7,650 nucleotides of DNA. Origin: Hyphomicrobiales bacterium. Its GTDB lineage: Bacteria > Pseudomonadota > Alphaproteobacteria > Rhizobiales > Xanthobacteraceae. The stretch's first letter is position 1; each line of letters begins with the position of its first letter. The stretch is taken from NCBI GenBank assembly GCA_026400425.1, contig JAPLPC010000607.1, forward strand, positions 1 to 7,650, given 5' to 3'. This document shows positions 1-6,177 of the stretch, piece by piece. The translations under genes were made by a program, and so were the position numbers. The notes under the pieces are model-generated. The model searched no databases. It was not told where the DNA came from and was given only the letters and a program-made list of their open reading frames with translations.

Positions 1-813
1 TGCCTGGACCTGTTGTACGGATCGGGACACCTCAGGCTGACCTACGCCCAGATGGAGGATTGGGTGTTGGTGACGCCCGAGTTAATCCGGATCGCCGTTC
101 CTGAGATCGCAAATATGGATCTCTTTCGCAACGGAATGGGCGTCGGCGGCGCTCTGCGCAAGGCCCTGGTTGATCTGCGCTGCGCCGCGATCGCTGATCG
201 TGGAATCCTCACTGCGTGCGGCGAGGTCAAGAAAACTCTGCAGAGCCTCGCCGAGCAGCCGGACGGCCGTGGCGCCGATCCCGTTGACAACGAATTCGAT
301 GATCCGGTGATGCAGCCGTACGATCGCTGGTGGTATGGCGTCGAGCGCAACGGAAACGAAGCCTCCGTCGACAAGCCGCAGGTGTTGGCGTTCCCGATCA
401 CGCACGTCAATCGTGCGAGGGAGCGCAATCCCAACCTCGTCATCGATGAATTGTATGAGCTGCTGGCAAACGGCCTCAACCCGGTGACGGCGAGCATCGG
501 CGTGCCCAAGCACAGCTCCGACTATGCGGGGGTGCGCGCCGAATGGATCGAGATCGCGATCGAGTCTCTCGTGGCGAGCATCGAGGAGGCCGTGAAGGGC
601 TGGCCGGTCCTCCCGGGCGAGCCGTTCCAGCAGATCGTTTGTGTCGACGGGGACGCTTTCTTCATCACGCTCGACACCATCGAAGGCGTGACCGTGGCCT
701 CGGTGACGGCATCCAGGTCCGCGCTGGAGGAGTTCAGCCTGGAAGTCCACAGGGTTGGGCACGTCCACCTGGCACGCGGTCTGGCGATGCTGCACCGAGC
801 CTCGGTGTCCTGA
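1..813 (+). CDS. Unrecognised protein, 5' end outside window
   Basis: The reading frame is open from the first base to a TGA at 811-813, giving about 270 visible residues. The first possible start in view is a TTG at 13, but it has no ribosome binding site and the codons before it are also open, so the gene very probably begins upstream. I do not recognise the family. Visible features are an acidic stretch ending in a Trp/Tyr-rich segment (DRWWYGVERN, about residues 104-113 counted from the TTG), a predicted helical region at about 140-195, and a beta-rich, valine-rich C-terminal part at about 205-245. There is no obvious membrane segment, signal peptide or nucleotide-binding motif. It lies upstream of, and on the same strand as, an ArdC-like peptidase gene, with 72 bases between them if the ATG at 886 is used. 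Coding status is supported by the open length and by GC-rich third positions. Function is unknown. Confidence 0.7.
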   Translation, partial: CLDLLYGSGHLRLTYAQMEDWVLVTPELIRIAVPEIANMDLFRNGMGVGGALRKALVDLRCAAIADRGILTACGEVKKTLQSLAEQPDGRGADPVDNEFDDPVMQPYDRWWYGVERNGNEASVDKPQVLAFPITHVNRARERNPNLVIDELYELLANGLNPVTASIGVPKHSSDYAGVRAEWIEIAIESLVASIEEAVKGWPVLPGEPFQQIVCVDGDAFFITLDTIEGVTVASVTASRSALEEFSLEVHRVGHVHLARGLAMLHRASVS

Positions 814-872
814 GTGACTACGACTAGCCCCAAACCCGCCGACGCTGCGGCTGCCGAGCACAGACACAAAGT

Positions 873-877
873 AGGAG
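873..877 (+). promoter_or_regulatory. Ribosome binding site deciding the peptidase start
   Basis: AGGAG lies 8 bases before the ATG at 886. No comparable site precedes the in-frame GTG at 814, so this site favours the shorter 230-residue product. Confidence 0.65.
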
Positions 878-885
878 TAGGCAAC

Positions 886-1578
886 ATGGCAAAGAGCAGC
901 CCGGAGTGGCGTGAACCGACGGCCGATCGCAGGCAGCTCGATCGCTCAATGGCCCGCGAGAGCGAGCTCGCGTCGCGGTACCGTCACATCCGCAGCCATA
1001 TGAACGTGACGCAAGCGCTGGAAAAGCTTGACGGGATCGAGAACGCAGGATTCCAGGACCTGCTGGCGCAACTCGCCGATCTCAGTGTGGTTATCGGCGC
1101 CGACGCCGTTCTCCCCAGGCACCTGGCGCGCCGTCAGGAAAGATTTGGGTTGACGCTGGTCGTTCCGGGACACGAGCCGCTGATCTGGCTCAATCTGCTC
1201 AAGCACGACAACGTCGCCGGTCTCGTCGACACCGTTGTCCACGAAGCTGTTCATTCCACGATCCGGCATCTCGGTCGTCTGCCGCGTACGCCGGAGCCCG
1301 ACGAAGCGATTGCTTCCTATGGTGAGGAAGTCGTCGCCCTTGCCGGGGCGAACCTCATTCTGCGGAGGATCAAATTTTCCGCGCGTCGCGAAATCGCGCG
1401 GAACATGATTGCGCTGGCCAATTGCAAGACGGTCCTCGGCCAGCTCGGATGCAGTGAGCGGTTCCTGCGCGACCGGATTGCTGAGGCGGAGGTTGCCGCA
1501 TCCTTCCTCACTGATTTCGGCATCGATGTCGCCGCTCCCACCCTGGAAGCGATTCAGTCGCGCGCCGGCCGCAAGTAG
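886..1578 (+). CDS. ArdC-like zincin metallopeptidase domain protein
   Basis: A 230-residue protein with the zinc-peptidase motif HEAVH at residues 119-123 (bases 1240-1254). About 28 residues later comes YGEEVVALAGA, whose glutamates (147/148) are placed like the third zinc ligand in the C-terminal peptidase domain of ArdC-type antirestriction proteins (pattern HExxH, then YA.EELVAE). The N-terminal ssDNA-binding domain of ArdC is not apparent: the first 100 residues are short, charged and helical. The ATG at 886 is preferred because AGGAG at 873-877 sits 8 bases upstream. A GTG at 814, directly after the previous stop, would add 24 residues but has no ribosome binding site. No signal peptide is seen, so the protein is probably cytoplasmic. 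By analogy it could disarm host restriction or another protein target during element entry. The motif is seen; the family link is inferred from motif order and spacing; the target is unknown. Confidence 0.72.
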   Translation: MAKSSPEWREPTADRRQLDRSMARESELASRYRHIRSHMNVTQALEKLDGIENAGFQDLLAQLADLSVVIGADAVLPRHLARRQERFGLTLVVPGHEPLIWLNLLKHDNVAGLVDTVVHEAVHSTIRHLGRLPRTPEPDEAIASYGEEVVALAGANLILRRIKFSARREIARNMIALANCKTVLGQLGCSERFLRDRIAEAEVAASFLTDFGIDVAAPTLEAIQSRAGRK

Positions 1579-1646
1579 GCAGTCTGCGGACGGACGAACT
1601 GAGAACAATCGATACACAAGCAAGTACCTTTGAGGAGCAGCATCGC

Positions 1647-2918
1647 GTGAACAATCTCCCGAGGATCCTCCAAAAGATCGAGAGGTTGGCCGCCGCGTGC
1701 CGCGCAGAGGTCGAGGCCTCTGATCGTCCGATCGACGCTTTGCCCATGCAATGGGTGTTGCCGTTCTTTTTCGTGCACCCCGACCATGCCGCGGAATGGT
1801 GGCAAAGCGTTCGTCCAGAGGTCTGGGAGCGGATTCATCGTCTAAAACAAGAGCCGGAGCGCCTGATCATTTCGGAAGCGGAGTTGCAGAGGACGCCGTT
1901 CGCGTTGTCGCACGCGGAAATGCAACAGTTCCGCACTGGGCCGCTACTTCGGATGTTGTCGCTGGTGGACTTGCGACTCGCTCGACAACGCGGCGGCCGG
2001 CTCAAGCGTGAGGTCGAGCTCACCGTTCGCGAGGCGTTGGAATTCGAGGTCTTTCGGCGAGATCCGGAAATCGGTGCCCTGCTGTCCTGCATGCACGCGC
2101 AGTTCGATGGCGCTGAGGTGTCGGTGGTCAAGGGCGCCGGCTTGAATACGCTTGCAGAGCTTGCCTGGGTGCCCGGGATCCCGACCAAAGGAAAGGCGGC
2201 AGACGACGGCCTCAGCGAGGAAGATCGCCGTCTTGCGCTGTTCGAGACGCTGAGGTCGGAAGGCGAAAAGCTCGCGGTCCGCTGGCTCCCGGGCCTGACC
2301 GACCCAGCCCAGGCAGAAGCAGCCGTCATCGGGCAGATTCGCGATTGTGTTGACGGCGCCCGCTGGTCGCGAGCGGAGTTCGAGGATGCGATCAAGGCTG
2401 CGGCGAACTGGGTCCACACGCTGGCGAAGGCGTGCTTTCATACCAAAGAGGTCGCAGAAGAAAAGCACCAGCTCGCCAAGCGCGCGAAGGACGTTGAAGC
2501 GTTGAAGCGGACGCCGAAGGGCAATGATCCCTTCCACCGAGAGCCGATGACGCTCCAGCAGCATGAACTGTTCATCAGAAACGAGTTTTCGGCGGTCGAG
2601 CTGGCGTTCATTGCGGTGGCCGCCGATGTCGATCCCAATCTCGTCGCTGTCAACCACATGCTCGCGACCCCGGAATTTCGGCTTGCTCGCAAGCTGGGCC
2701 AAATCGGCCGCGGGCATCAAGCCGTCTTCGACCCCGAAGAGGTCAAGGACCTGGACGAGCTGATCTTGGGCGAGAAGGGCCGTGCCGAGGGCGCGATGTA
2801 CCGCGATGTTCACCGGTATTTGGCCAAGTGCGTCCTCGACATCCTGGTACTGCCTGAGGGGAAGGATCGGCTGAGCAAAGCGATCGCTCACGGACAGAAT
2901 TTTACGCCTCTGGACTAG
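1647..2918 (+). CDS. Unrecognised 423-residue protein
   Basis: The frame starts with GTG at 1647, with GAGGAG at 1632-1637 nine bases upstream, and ends with TAG at 2916-2918. I do not recognise a family. The protein is soluble and mostly helical. An N-terminal aromatic patch (MQWVLPFFFVHPDHAAEWW, residues 34-52) is too short and polar to be a clear membrane span. A long charged helix (about 262-290, rich in Lys, Glu and Ala) could form a coiled coil. Residues 300-345 (FIRNEFSAVELAFIAVAADV and following) look like a compact helical unit. There is no Walker motif, HExxH or obvious helix-turn-helix. It follows the ArdC-like gene by 68 bases on the same strand and could share its transcript. It may be an accessory gene of the mobile element; no function is assigned. 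Confidence 0.75.
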   Translation: MNNLPRILQKIERLAAACRAEVEASDRPIDALPMQWVLPFFFVHPDHAAEWWQSVRPEVWERIHRLKQEPERLIISEAELQRTPFALSHAEMQQFRTGPLLRMLSLVDLRLARQRGGRLKREVELTVREALEFEVFRRDPEIGALLSCMHAQFDGAEVSVVKGAGLNTLAELAWVPGIPTKGKAADDGLSEEDRRLALFETLRSEGEKLAVRWLPGLTDPAQAEAAVIGQIRDCVDGARWSRAEFEDAIKAAANWVHTLAKACFHTKEVAEEKHQLAKRAKDVEALKRTPKGNDPFHREPMTLQQHELFIRNEFSAVELAFIAVAADVDPNLVAVNHMLATPEFRLARKLGQIGRGHQAVFDPEEVKDLDELILGEKGRAEGAMYRDVHRYLAKCVLDILVLPEGKDRLSKAIAHGQNFTPLD

Positions 2919-2940
2919 GTCCGGCTCTGAGGTTGCGACA

Positions 2941-2968
2941 GCGGAAGGTCGAATTCCTGACCTCCCGC
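2941..2968. repeat. Imperfect 10-bp inverted repeat
   Basis: GCGGAAGGTC (2941-2950) can pair with GACCTCCCGC (2959-2968) across an 8-base loop, with one A-C mismatch in ten positions. It lies 22 bases after the stop of the 423-residue gene. No T tract follows, so it is a weak terminator candidate. It also lies 9 bases before the 17-bp direct repeat and could be part of a protein binding region. Confidence 0.55.
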
Positions 2969-2977
2969 ACAATTCGG

Positions 2978-2994
2978 TCATTCATTTCCGAGAC
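2978..2994 (+). repeat. 17-bp direct repeat, copy 1
   Basis: TCATTCATTTCCGAGAC here is identical to bases 6109-6125. The match ends at both flanks (2977 differs from 6108, and 2995 from 6126). Both copies lie between genes, on the same strand, 63 and 52 bases before the next start codon, and each has a hairpin-forming sequence just upstream or overlapping its left end. An operator for co-regulation or a transfer-related binding site are both possible. Confidence 0.85.
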
Positions 2995-3046
2995 GGGTAC
3001 CGGGCGCGCGGGCTCCTCTGACTATGGATCGCTGAAGATCCCAGCC

Positions 3047-3052
3047 GAGAGG
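3047..3052 (+). promoter_or_regulatory. Ribosome binding site of the ATPase gene
   Basis: GAGAGG ends 5 bases before the ATG at 3058 and is the only good site near the start of this gene, supporting the chosen start. Confidence 0.6.
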
Positions 3053-3057
3053 AAATC

Positions 3058-3906
3058 ATGTCGAAGAAGATGCGTAATTCCGGTGAGAGCGCGGCGCTGC
3101 CGCTGAAGTTGCCCGCAGCCACGATCATCACGCAGGACAAAGGTGGGGATGGAAAGAGCCTGGTCGGCCACGCGCTGTCGGAGCGCGCGCGGATTGCCGG
3201 CATCCCCACCGGGATCGTTGAGGTCGACACCCAGGGAAAGTCGCTTTCGATCCTGGGGTCACAGGTCGTGTCGATCGCGACCGACGTCAAGCTGGCGCGC
3301 CGCGATCCCAGCGCCGCACTGCGCGCTCTGACGCCGCTGTACGACGTCCTCGAGATGATGGCCATGGCGGGCGGCCTCGGCGTCGTCGAGTTCGGCGCCA
3401 ACGAAGCTGCGCGCGGCGCATTGTGGGCGGGGATGGTGGACCTACAGGAGGATCTCTCGGCGCTCGGCGTCGAGGTCTTCGTGATCACGCCGTTCACCGC
3501 CCAGGCTGAGTCGATGCGTCGGGGTGCGAAGTCAGCTTCGAGCTTTCTCGAAGTACTCCCCAACGCTCGTCTGGTTTTGATCGAGAACCAGCGCGATGGC
3601 GCCGTGAGCGATCTGCATCCGGCGAGCGATGCCGCGGAGGCATACCGCACCTCGATCATGCCCCTCGCCAAAAACGCGATCACCCTGCGCATGCCGATGA
3701 TCGAGGCCGGCAGTTGGCGTCCCTTTGAGGCGCGCGGCGCGCGCCTCGTTGATGCGGTGACGATGCCGATCGACGAGATCATGAGGGTGACGGGACTGCC
3801 GCGGCCCGAGGCCAAAATGATCCGCGGCGATGTCGCGGCCTGGTGCTCGGAAATGTTTGCCGAGTTCGACAAGCTGATCGCGTTCGAGGGCGGCAACAAT
3901 GGCTAG
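3058..3906 (+). CDS. ParA/MinD-family ATPase of a transfer operon (TraL/StbB-like)
   Basis: A 282-residue P-loop ATPase of the deviant Walker A type. QDKGGDGKSLVG at residues 26-37 carries the KGGxGKS signature with the signature lysine K28 and catalytic lysine K33. EVDTQGKS (55-62) matches the switch I region, and VVEFGANEAARG (109-120) sits at the Walker B position, with Glu instead of the usual Asp. LVLIENQRDG (172-181) resembles the base-contacting strand. Such proteins position DNA or protein complexes in the cytoplasm. In IncP plasmids TraL, and in R388 StbB, are ParA-like ATPases encoded beside transfer genes. The gene overlaps the next by 8 bases and leads into a coupling protein and a relaxase, so a role in conjugation or plasmid placement is more likely than a plain parAB system; no parB follows. 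The fold is confident; the specific name TraL or StbB is inferred from context. Confidence 0.85.
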   Translation: MSKKMRNSGESAALPLKLPAATIITQDKGGDGKSLVGHALSERARIAGIPTGIVEVDTQGKSLSILGSQVVSIATDVKLARRDPSAALRALTPLYDVLEMMAMAGGLGVVEFGANEAARGALWAGMVDLQEDLSALGVEVFVITPFTAQAESMRRGAKSASSFLEVLPNARLVLIENQRDGAVSDLHPASDAAEAYRTSIMPLAKNAITLRMPMIEAGSWRPFEARGARLVDAVTMPIDEIMRVTGLPRPEAKMIRGDVAAWCSEMFAEFDKLIAFEGGNNG

Positions 3907-4270
3907 CGAAGCCTTCGAGGAAGTGGTCGCCACGGCCACGGCGGATGCTTTCGCCAGCCGCAAGGAACTCGGCTGCAACTACGCAGCCGAGTTCCGAGAG
4001 GATCCGGAAAGCTTCGATCCGCGCAAGCTCATCCCACTCGGCAAGGAGGGCCTGCTGTCCTTCGTCACGACCGTGAGCGTACCGACGCGCGGCATCGACA
4101 CGACGATCCAGCCCGAGGTCGAGGTCGAACTCACCGAGCAGACGTCGGCCGATCTCGGCTGGCGCGACAAGCAGACCGTGCCGCTCCCGTTCGAGATCTC
4201 CGCCCTGCTGTTCGGCGCCTTGGCGGGAATCGGAATCGTGTTCGGTTTGGCAATAGCACTGACCATCTGA
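3899..4270 (+). CDS. Small tail-anchored membrane protein of the transfer operon
   Basis: A 123-residue protein whose ATG lies inside the end of the ATPase gene (8-base overlap), a sign of translational coupling. Residues 1-98 are polar and acidic with no cysteine-rich or nucleotide motif. A hydrophobic helix at about 100-121 (SALLFGALAGIGIVFGLAIA) ends almost at the C-terminus, so the protein should be anchored in the inner membrane by its tail with most of it in the cytoplasm. The coupling-protein gene follows after 17 bases. I do not recognise the family. Placement between a ParA-like ATPase and a coupling protein suggests it may tether the ATPase or assist the coupling protein at the membrane; this is inference from position only. 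Confidence 0.78.
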   Translation: MASEAFEEVVATATADAFASRKELGCNYAAEFREDPESFDPRKLIPLGKEGLLSFVTTVSVPTRGIDTTIQPEVEVELTEQTSADLGWRDKQTVPLPFEISALLFGALAGIGIVFGLAIALTI

Positions 4271-4287
4271 CAGCGAGAAAATCCATC

Positions 4288-6039
4288 ATGAACAATCCCA
4301 TCCGGCTGTTTCAGCCCGCCCTGCTCGTGGCGCTCGGCGCTGCCCTGATCACGCTCGTCGCGGGCGCGATCTCGCTCTTTCTCATCGCGCCGCCAACCGT
4401 CGACGTGCTGTTCCACGGCAACGTCAGCCTCGCCAGCGACGTCGCCTTTCACGAAATCCTTCAGAACCTTCGGGGCGAGAGGTGCGGCCATTCGAGCTGG
4501 CCGATCGTGTGCCGGCTTGACTGGATCCAGGCGATCACAGCGCAGTTGCTGGAGTCACCGATCGGAGCCAGGCGGCTTGCCACTATCGCTCTTGCGGTTC
4601 TGGCGGCAAGCGGCTTTGCCTTTTGCTTCGCTTATGCTGATACTCCGCCGATCGAGAACCTCACAGTCACGCGCGGCCGGCGCATCGAGACCGGACCTTA
4701 TGCGTTCCGCGCGCTGCGCCATGCGGTTCATCGTCACGGCCCGCCGCAGGCGCATGATCTGTGGCTCCTCCCGCAGGTGCAATTGAATGCGGCTTCCGCA
4801 GCGCGCAACCTCTTGTTGGTCGGCACGCAAGGGTCGGGCAAGACCGGCTTGTTGCGGGCATTTGCCGAACAGTACCTCAATGATCTGAGCGGCCGGACAT
4901 TCGTGTTCGACGCGAAGGGGGACATGCTGGCCGGCTTGCCCGTGGATTCGATGATCCTGGTGGCTCCGCAGGATGCGCGCGGGTGGGCGATCGACATCGG
5001 CCGCGAGATTACCAATCCTCTCGTCGCACGGGAATTCGCGGCGAAATGCGTCCCGGTCTCCGAGCAGGATCCGATGTGGGGCCATGCGACGCGGAGCCTC
5101 CTTGCCGATATCATCATGGCGCTACGCGCGCGCTCGGGTGATGCCTGGGGCTGGAGCAACCTTGCCGAGGCAGGACTTTCCTCGCTGGCAGATATTCGCC
5201 GGATGCTGCTCGAGAGCGGCGGGAAGAGCGCTGCACTATTGAATTTCGGCGACGATCCTGAAGAAAACCGCACCGTCATGTCAATCCTGATCACGCTCTG
5301 GGTGACGGTTTTGAGCGTGATAGAGCCGCTCGCGCGCGCCTGGTCGGAGGTCGACTCATCGCGGCGGTTCACCGTGCGCGACTGGCTGGCGCCAGGCTCC
5401 CAGCTCCCGCGCACGCTGCTTCTGCAGAAGTCGGGCGAGTATGCCGAGCTTTCTTCCACGGTCGGCAGCTTCTTGGCGGAGCGGGTGGCCGCCGGGGCGC
5501 TCGTCTCCACTCGCCGTCGCGCCGGCACGGAGCACCTGACCATGCTGCTCGATGAATTCCCGGAGGTGCCAATCGAGCGTCTGCCGCGACTGCTCGCGCT
5601 TGGGCGCGAACTGCATGTGAACACGATCGCCACCGTGCAGGACCTCGGTCAGATCACCGCTATGTTCGGTCAAGAGCAAGGCTCAGTTGTCGAAGCGCGC
5701 TTTGGCATTCGATTGGTTCTTCGTCTGGAGCCGGGCGAAACCGCACAACGGATCTGCGAAGTCTGGGTCGGACGCCGTCAGGTCCGCAGGCGCCGCGATG
5801 CAACCGTGGAGGAGTTGGCCCGAGGGATCACCAAGCCGATGGAGACCGTTTGGGACGATACGATCACGACCGACTTCCTCTCGGATGCGCTCGGCGTGTT
5901 CGAGATGTCAGCCGGGAAAACGATCCGCGTCCTGGTGACGGGCTTTCCGACGCTCGCTGTCGTCGACGTCCCGCTGACGACCTGGGCTGATCGGCGCGAG
6001 GCGCACATCCCGGCACCCTGGGTTGCCGACGCTGGATGA
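4288..6039 (+). CDS. Type IV coupling protein, TrwB/TraD family
   Basis: A 583-residue inner-membrane ATPase that links the relaxase-DNA complex to a type IV secretion channel. Two N-terminal membrane helices (about 10-33 and 96-116) flank a periplasmic loop. The cytoplasmic P-loop GTQGSGKT (179-186) is followed by FVFDAKGDML (205-214), typical of the TrwB/TraD group. The Walker B strand is LTMLLDEFPEVP (417-428, with D422 and E423), and ALGRELHVNTIATVQDLGQI (437-456) matches the helix plus Gln-containing strand after it. The length is close to TrwB (about 500) plus a modest C-terminal tail. The start ATG follows the preceding stop by 17 bases with only a weak purine-rich site, consistent with coupling to the upstream gene. 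TraD/TrwB membership fits the MobF relaxase encoded next. The two cysteines in the periplasmic loop (C66, C75) could form a disulfide. Confidence 0.93.
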   Translation: MNNPIRLFQPALLVALGAALITLVAGAISLFLIAPPTVDVLFHGNVSLASDVAFHEILQNLRGERCGHSSWPIVCRLDWIQAITAQLLESPIGARRLATIALAVLAASGFAFCFAYADTPPIENLTVTRGRRIETGPYAFRALRHAVHRHGPPQAHDLWLLPQVQLNAASAARNLLLVGTQGSGKTGLLRAFAEQYLNDLSGRTFVFDAKGDMLAGLPVDSMILVAPQDARGWAIDIGREITNPLVAREFAAKCVPVSEQDPMWGHATRSLLADIIMALRARSGDAWGWSNLAEAGLSSLADIRRMLLESGGKSAALLNFGDDPEENRTVMSILITLWVTVLSVIEPLARAWSEVDSSRRFTVRDWLAPGSQLPRTLLLQKSGEYAELSSTVGSFLAERVAAGALVSTRRRAGTEHLTMLLDEFPEVPIERLPRLLALGRELHVNTIATVQDLGQITAMFGQEQGSVVEARFGIRLVLRLEPGETAQRICEVWVGRRQVRRRRDATVEELARGITKPMETVWDDTITTDFLSDALGVFEMSAGKTIRVLVTGFPTLAVVDVPLTTWADRREAHIPAPWVADAG

Positions 6040-6095
6040 TGCGGCGGCAAGGAGGAAAACGGGCATAACAGCCGATCGAAGGTCGAAATCAGCTG

Positions 6096-6112
6096 ATGAG
6101 CAAAAAGCTCAT
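6096..6112. repeat. Short hairpin overlapping the direct repeat
   Basis: ATGAGC (6096-6101) pairs with GCTCAT (6107-6112) around an AAAAA loop, with one further G-T pair outside. Its right arm overlaps the first bases of copy 2 of the 17-bp repeat. It could be part of a transfer origin or a weak terminator after the coupling-protein gene. Confidence 0.5.
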
Positions 6113-6125
6113 TCATTTCCGAGAC
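6109..6125 (+). repeat. 17-bp direct repeat, copy 2
   Basis: Identical to 2978-2994 (TCATTCATTTCCGAGAC). It lies 52 bases before the GTG start of the relaxase. The first copy precedes the ATPase operon, so the two copies mark the upstream regions of the two transfer transcription units. Confidence 0.85.
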
Positions 6126-6148
6126 CCCCATTACCACGAGCTTTAATT

Positions 6149-6175
6149 GGAAGGCCTCCCATTCGGAGGTCTTCT
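6149..6175 (+). promoter_or_regulatory. Hairpin enclosing the relaxase ribosome binding site
   Basis: Bases 6149-6159 can pair with 6165-6175 around the 5-base loop CATTC, including two G-U pairs. The right arm contains GGAGG (6165-6169), the ribosome binding site for the GTG at 6178. Folding would hide this site, so the hairpin could limit relaxase translation. It could also act as an intrinsic terminator for the upstream operon, but the following bases (CTTCTTCGTG) are not a clean T tract. Confidence 0.6.
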
Positions 6176-6177
6176 TC

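Larger units (their letters stand above)
2919..3057. other. Intergenic region between orphan gene and ATPase operon
   Basis: These 139 bases hold no plausible gene. They contain an imperfect inverted repeat (2941-2968), copy 1 of a 17-bp direct repeat (2978-2994), a small GGATC/GATCC stem (3026-3041) and the ribosome binding site of the ATPase gene. It is the likely promoter region for the 3058-6039 operon, but I see no convincing -35/-10 pair. Confidence 0.6.
6040..6177. other. Intergenic region upstream of the relaxase, candidate oriT area
   Basis: These 138 bases hold no credible gene. They contain an unused AAGGAGG motif (6050-6056) followed by no suitable start, a 6-7 bp hairpin (6096-6112), copy 2 of the 17-bp repeat, and a hairpin over the relaxase ribosome binding site. 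Transfer origins often lie beside the relaxase gene, so this is a reasonable place to look for one, but I cannot identify a nic site. Confidence 0.5.

Noticed and set aside
814..885. GTG at 814 as start of the peptidase gene
   Set aside because: It directly follows the previous stop without a ribosome binding site, and the added residues look like untranslated sequence; the ATG at 886 has a well-placed AGGAG.
1579..1646. Possible terminator or promoter between peptidase and orphan gene
   Set aside because: No stable stem with a T tract and no convincing -35/-10 pair is visible in these 68 bases.
3026..3041. GGATC/GATCC small hairpin before the ATPase gene
   Set aside because: A 5-bp stem is too short to support a function on its own.
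3846..3856. Partial match (CTCGGAAATG) to the reverse complement of the 17-bp repeat
   Set aside because: It is only 10 bases long, lies inside the ATPase coding sequence and is on the other strand; chance is an adequate explanation.
1944..3899. Long open frames on the minus strand (for example 1944-2981 and 2982-3899)
   Set aside because: They lie antisense to well-supported genes, lack ribosome binding sites and recognisable motifs, and are expected in GC-rich DNA where stop codons are rare.
4734..5633. Minus-strand open frame of about 300 codons
   Set aside because: It is fully antisense to the coupling-protein gene, whose motifs are unambiguous; the translation is Ser/Arg-rich and typical of a shadow frame.
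6036..6068. Ten-codon frame overlapping the coupling-protein stop, next to a strong AAGGAGG
   Set aside because: It is too short, and the AAGGAGG lies inside it and precedes no usable start.
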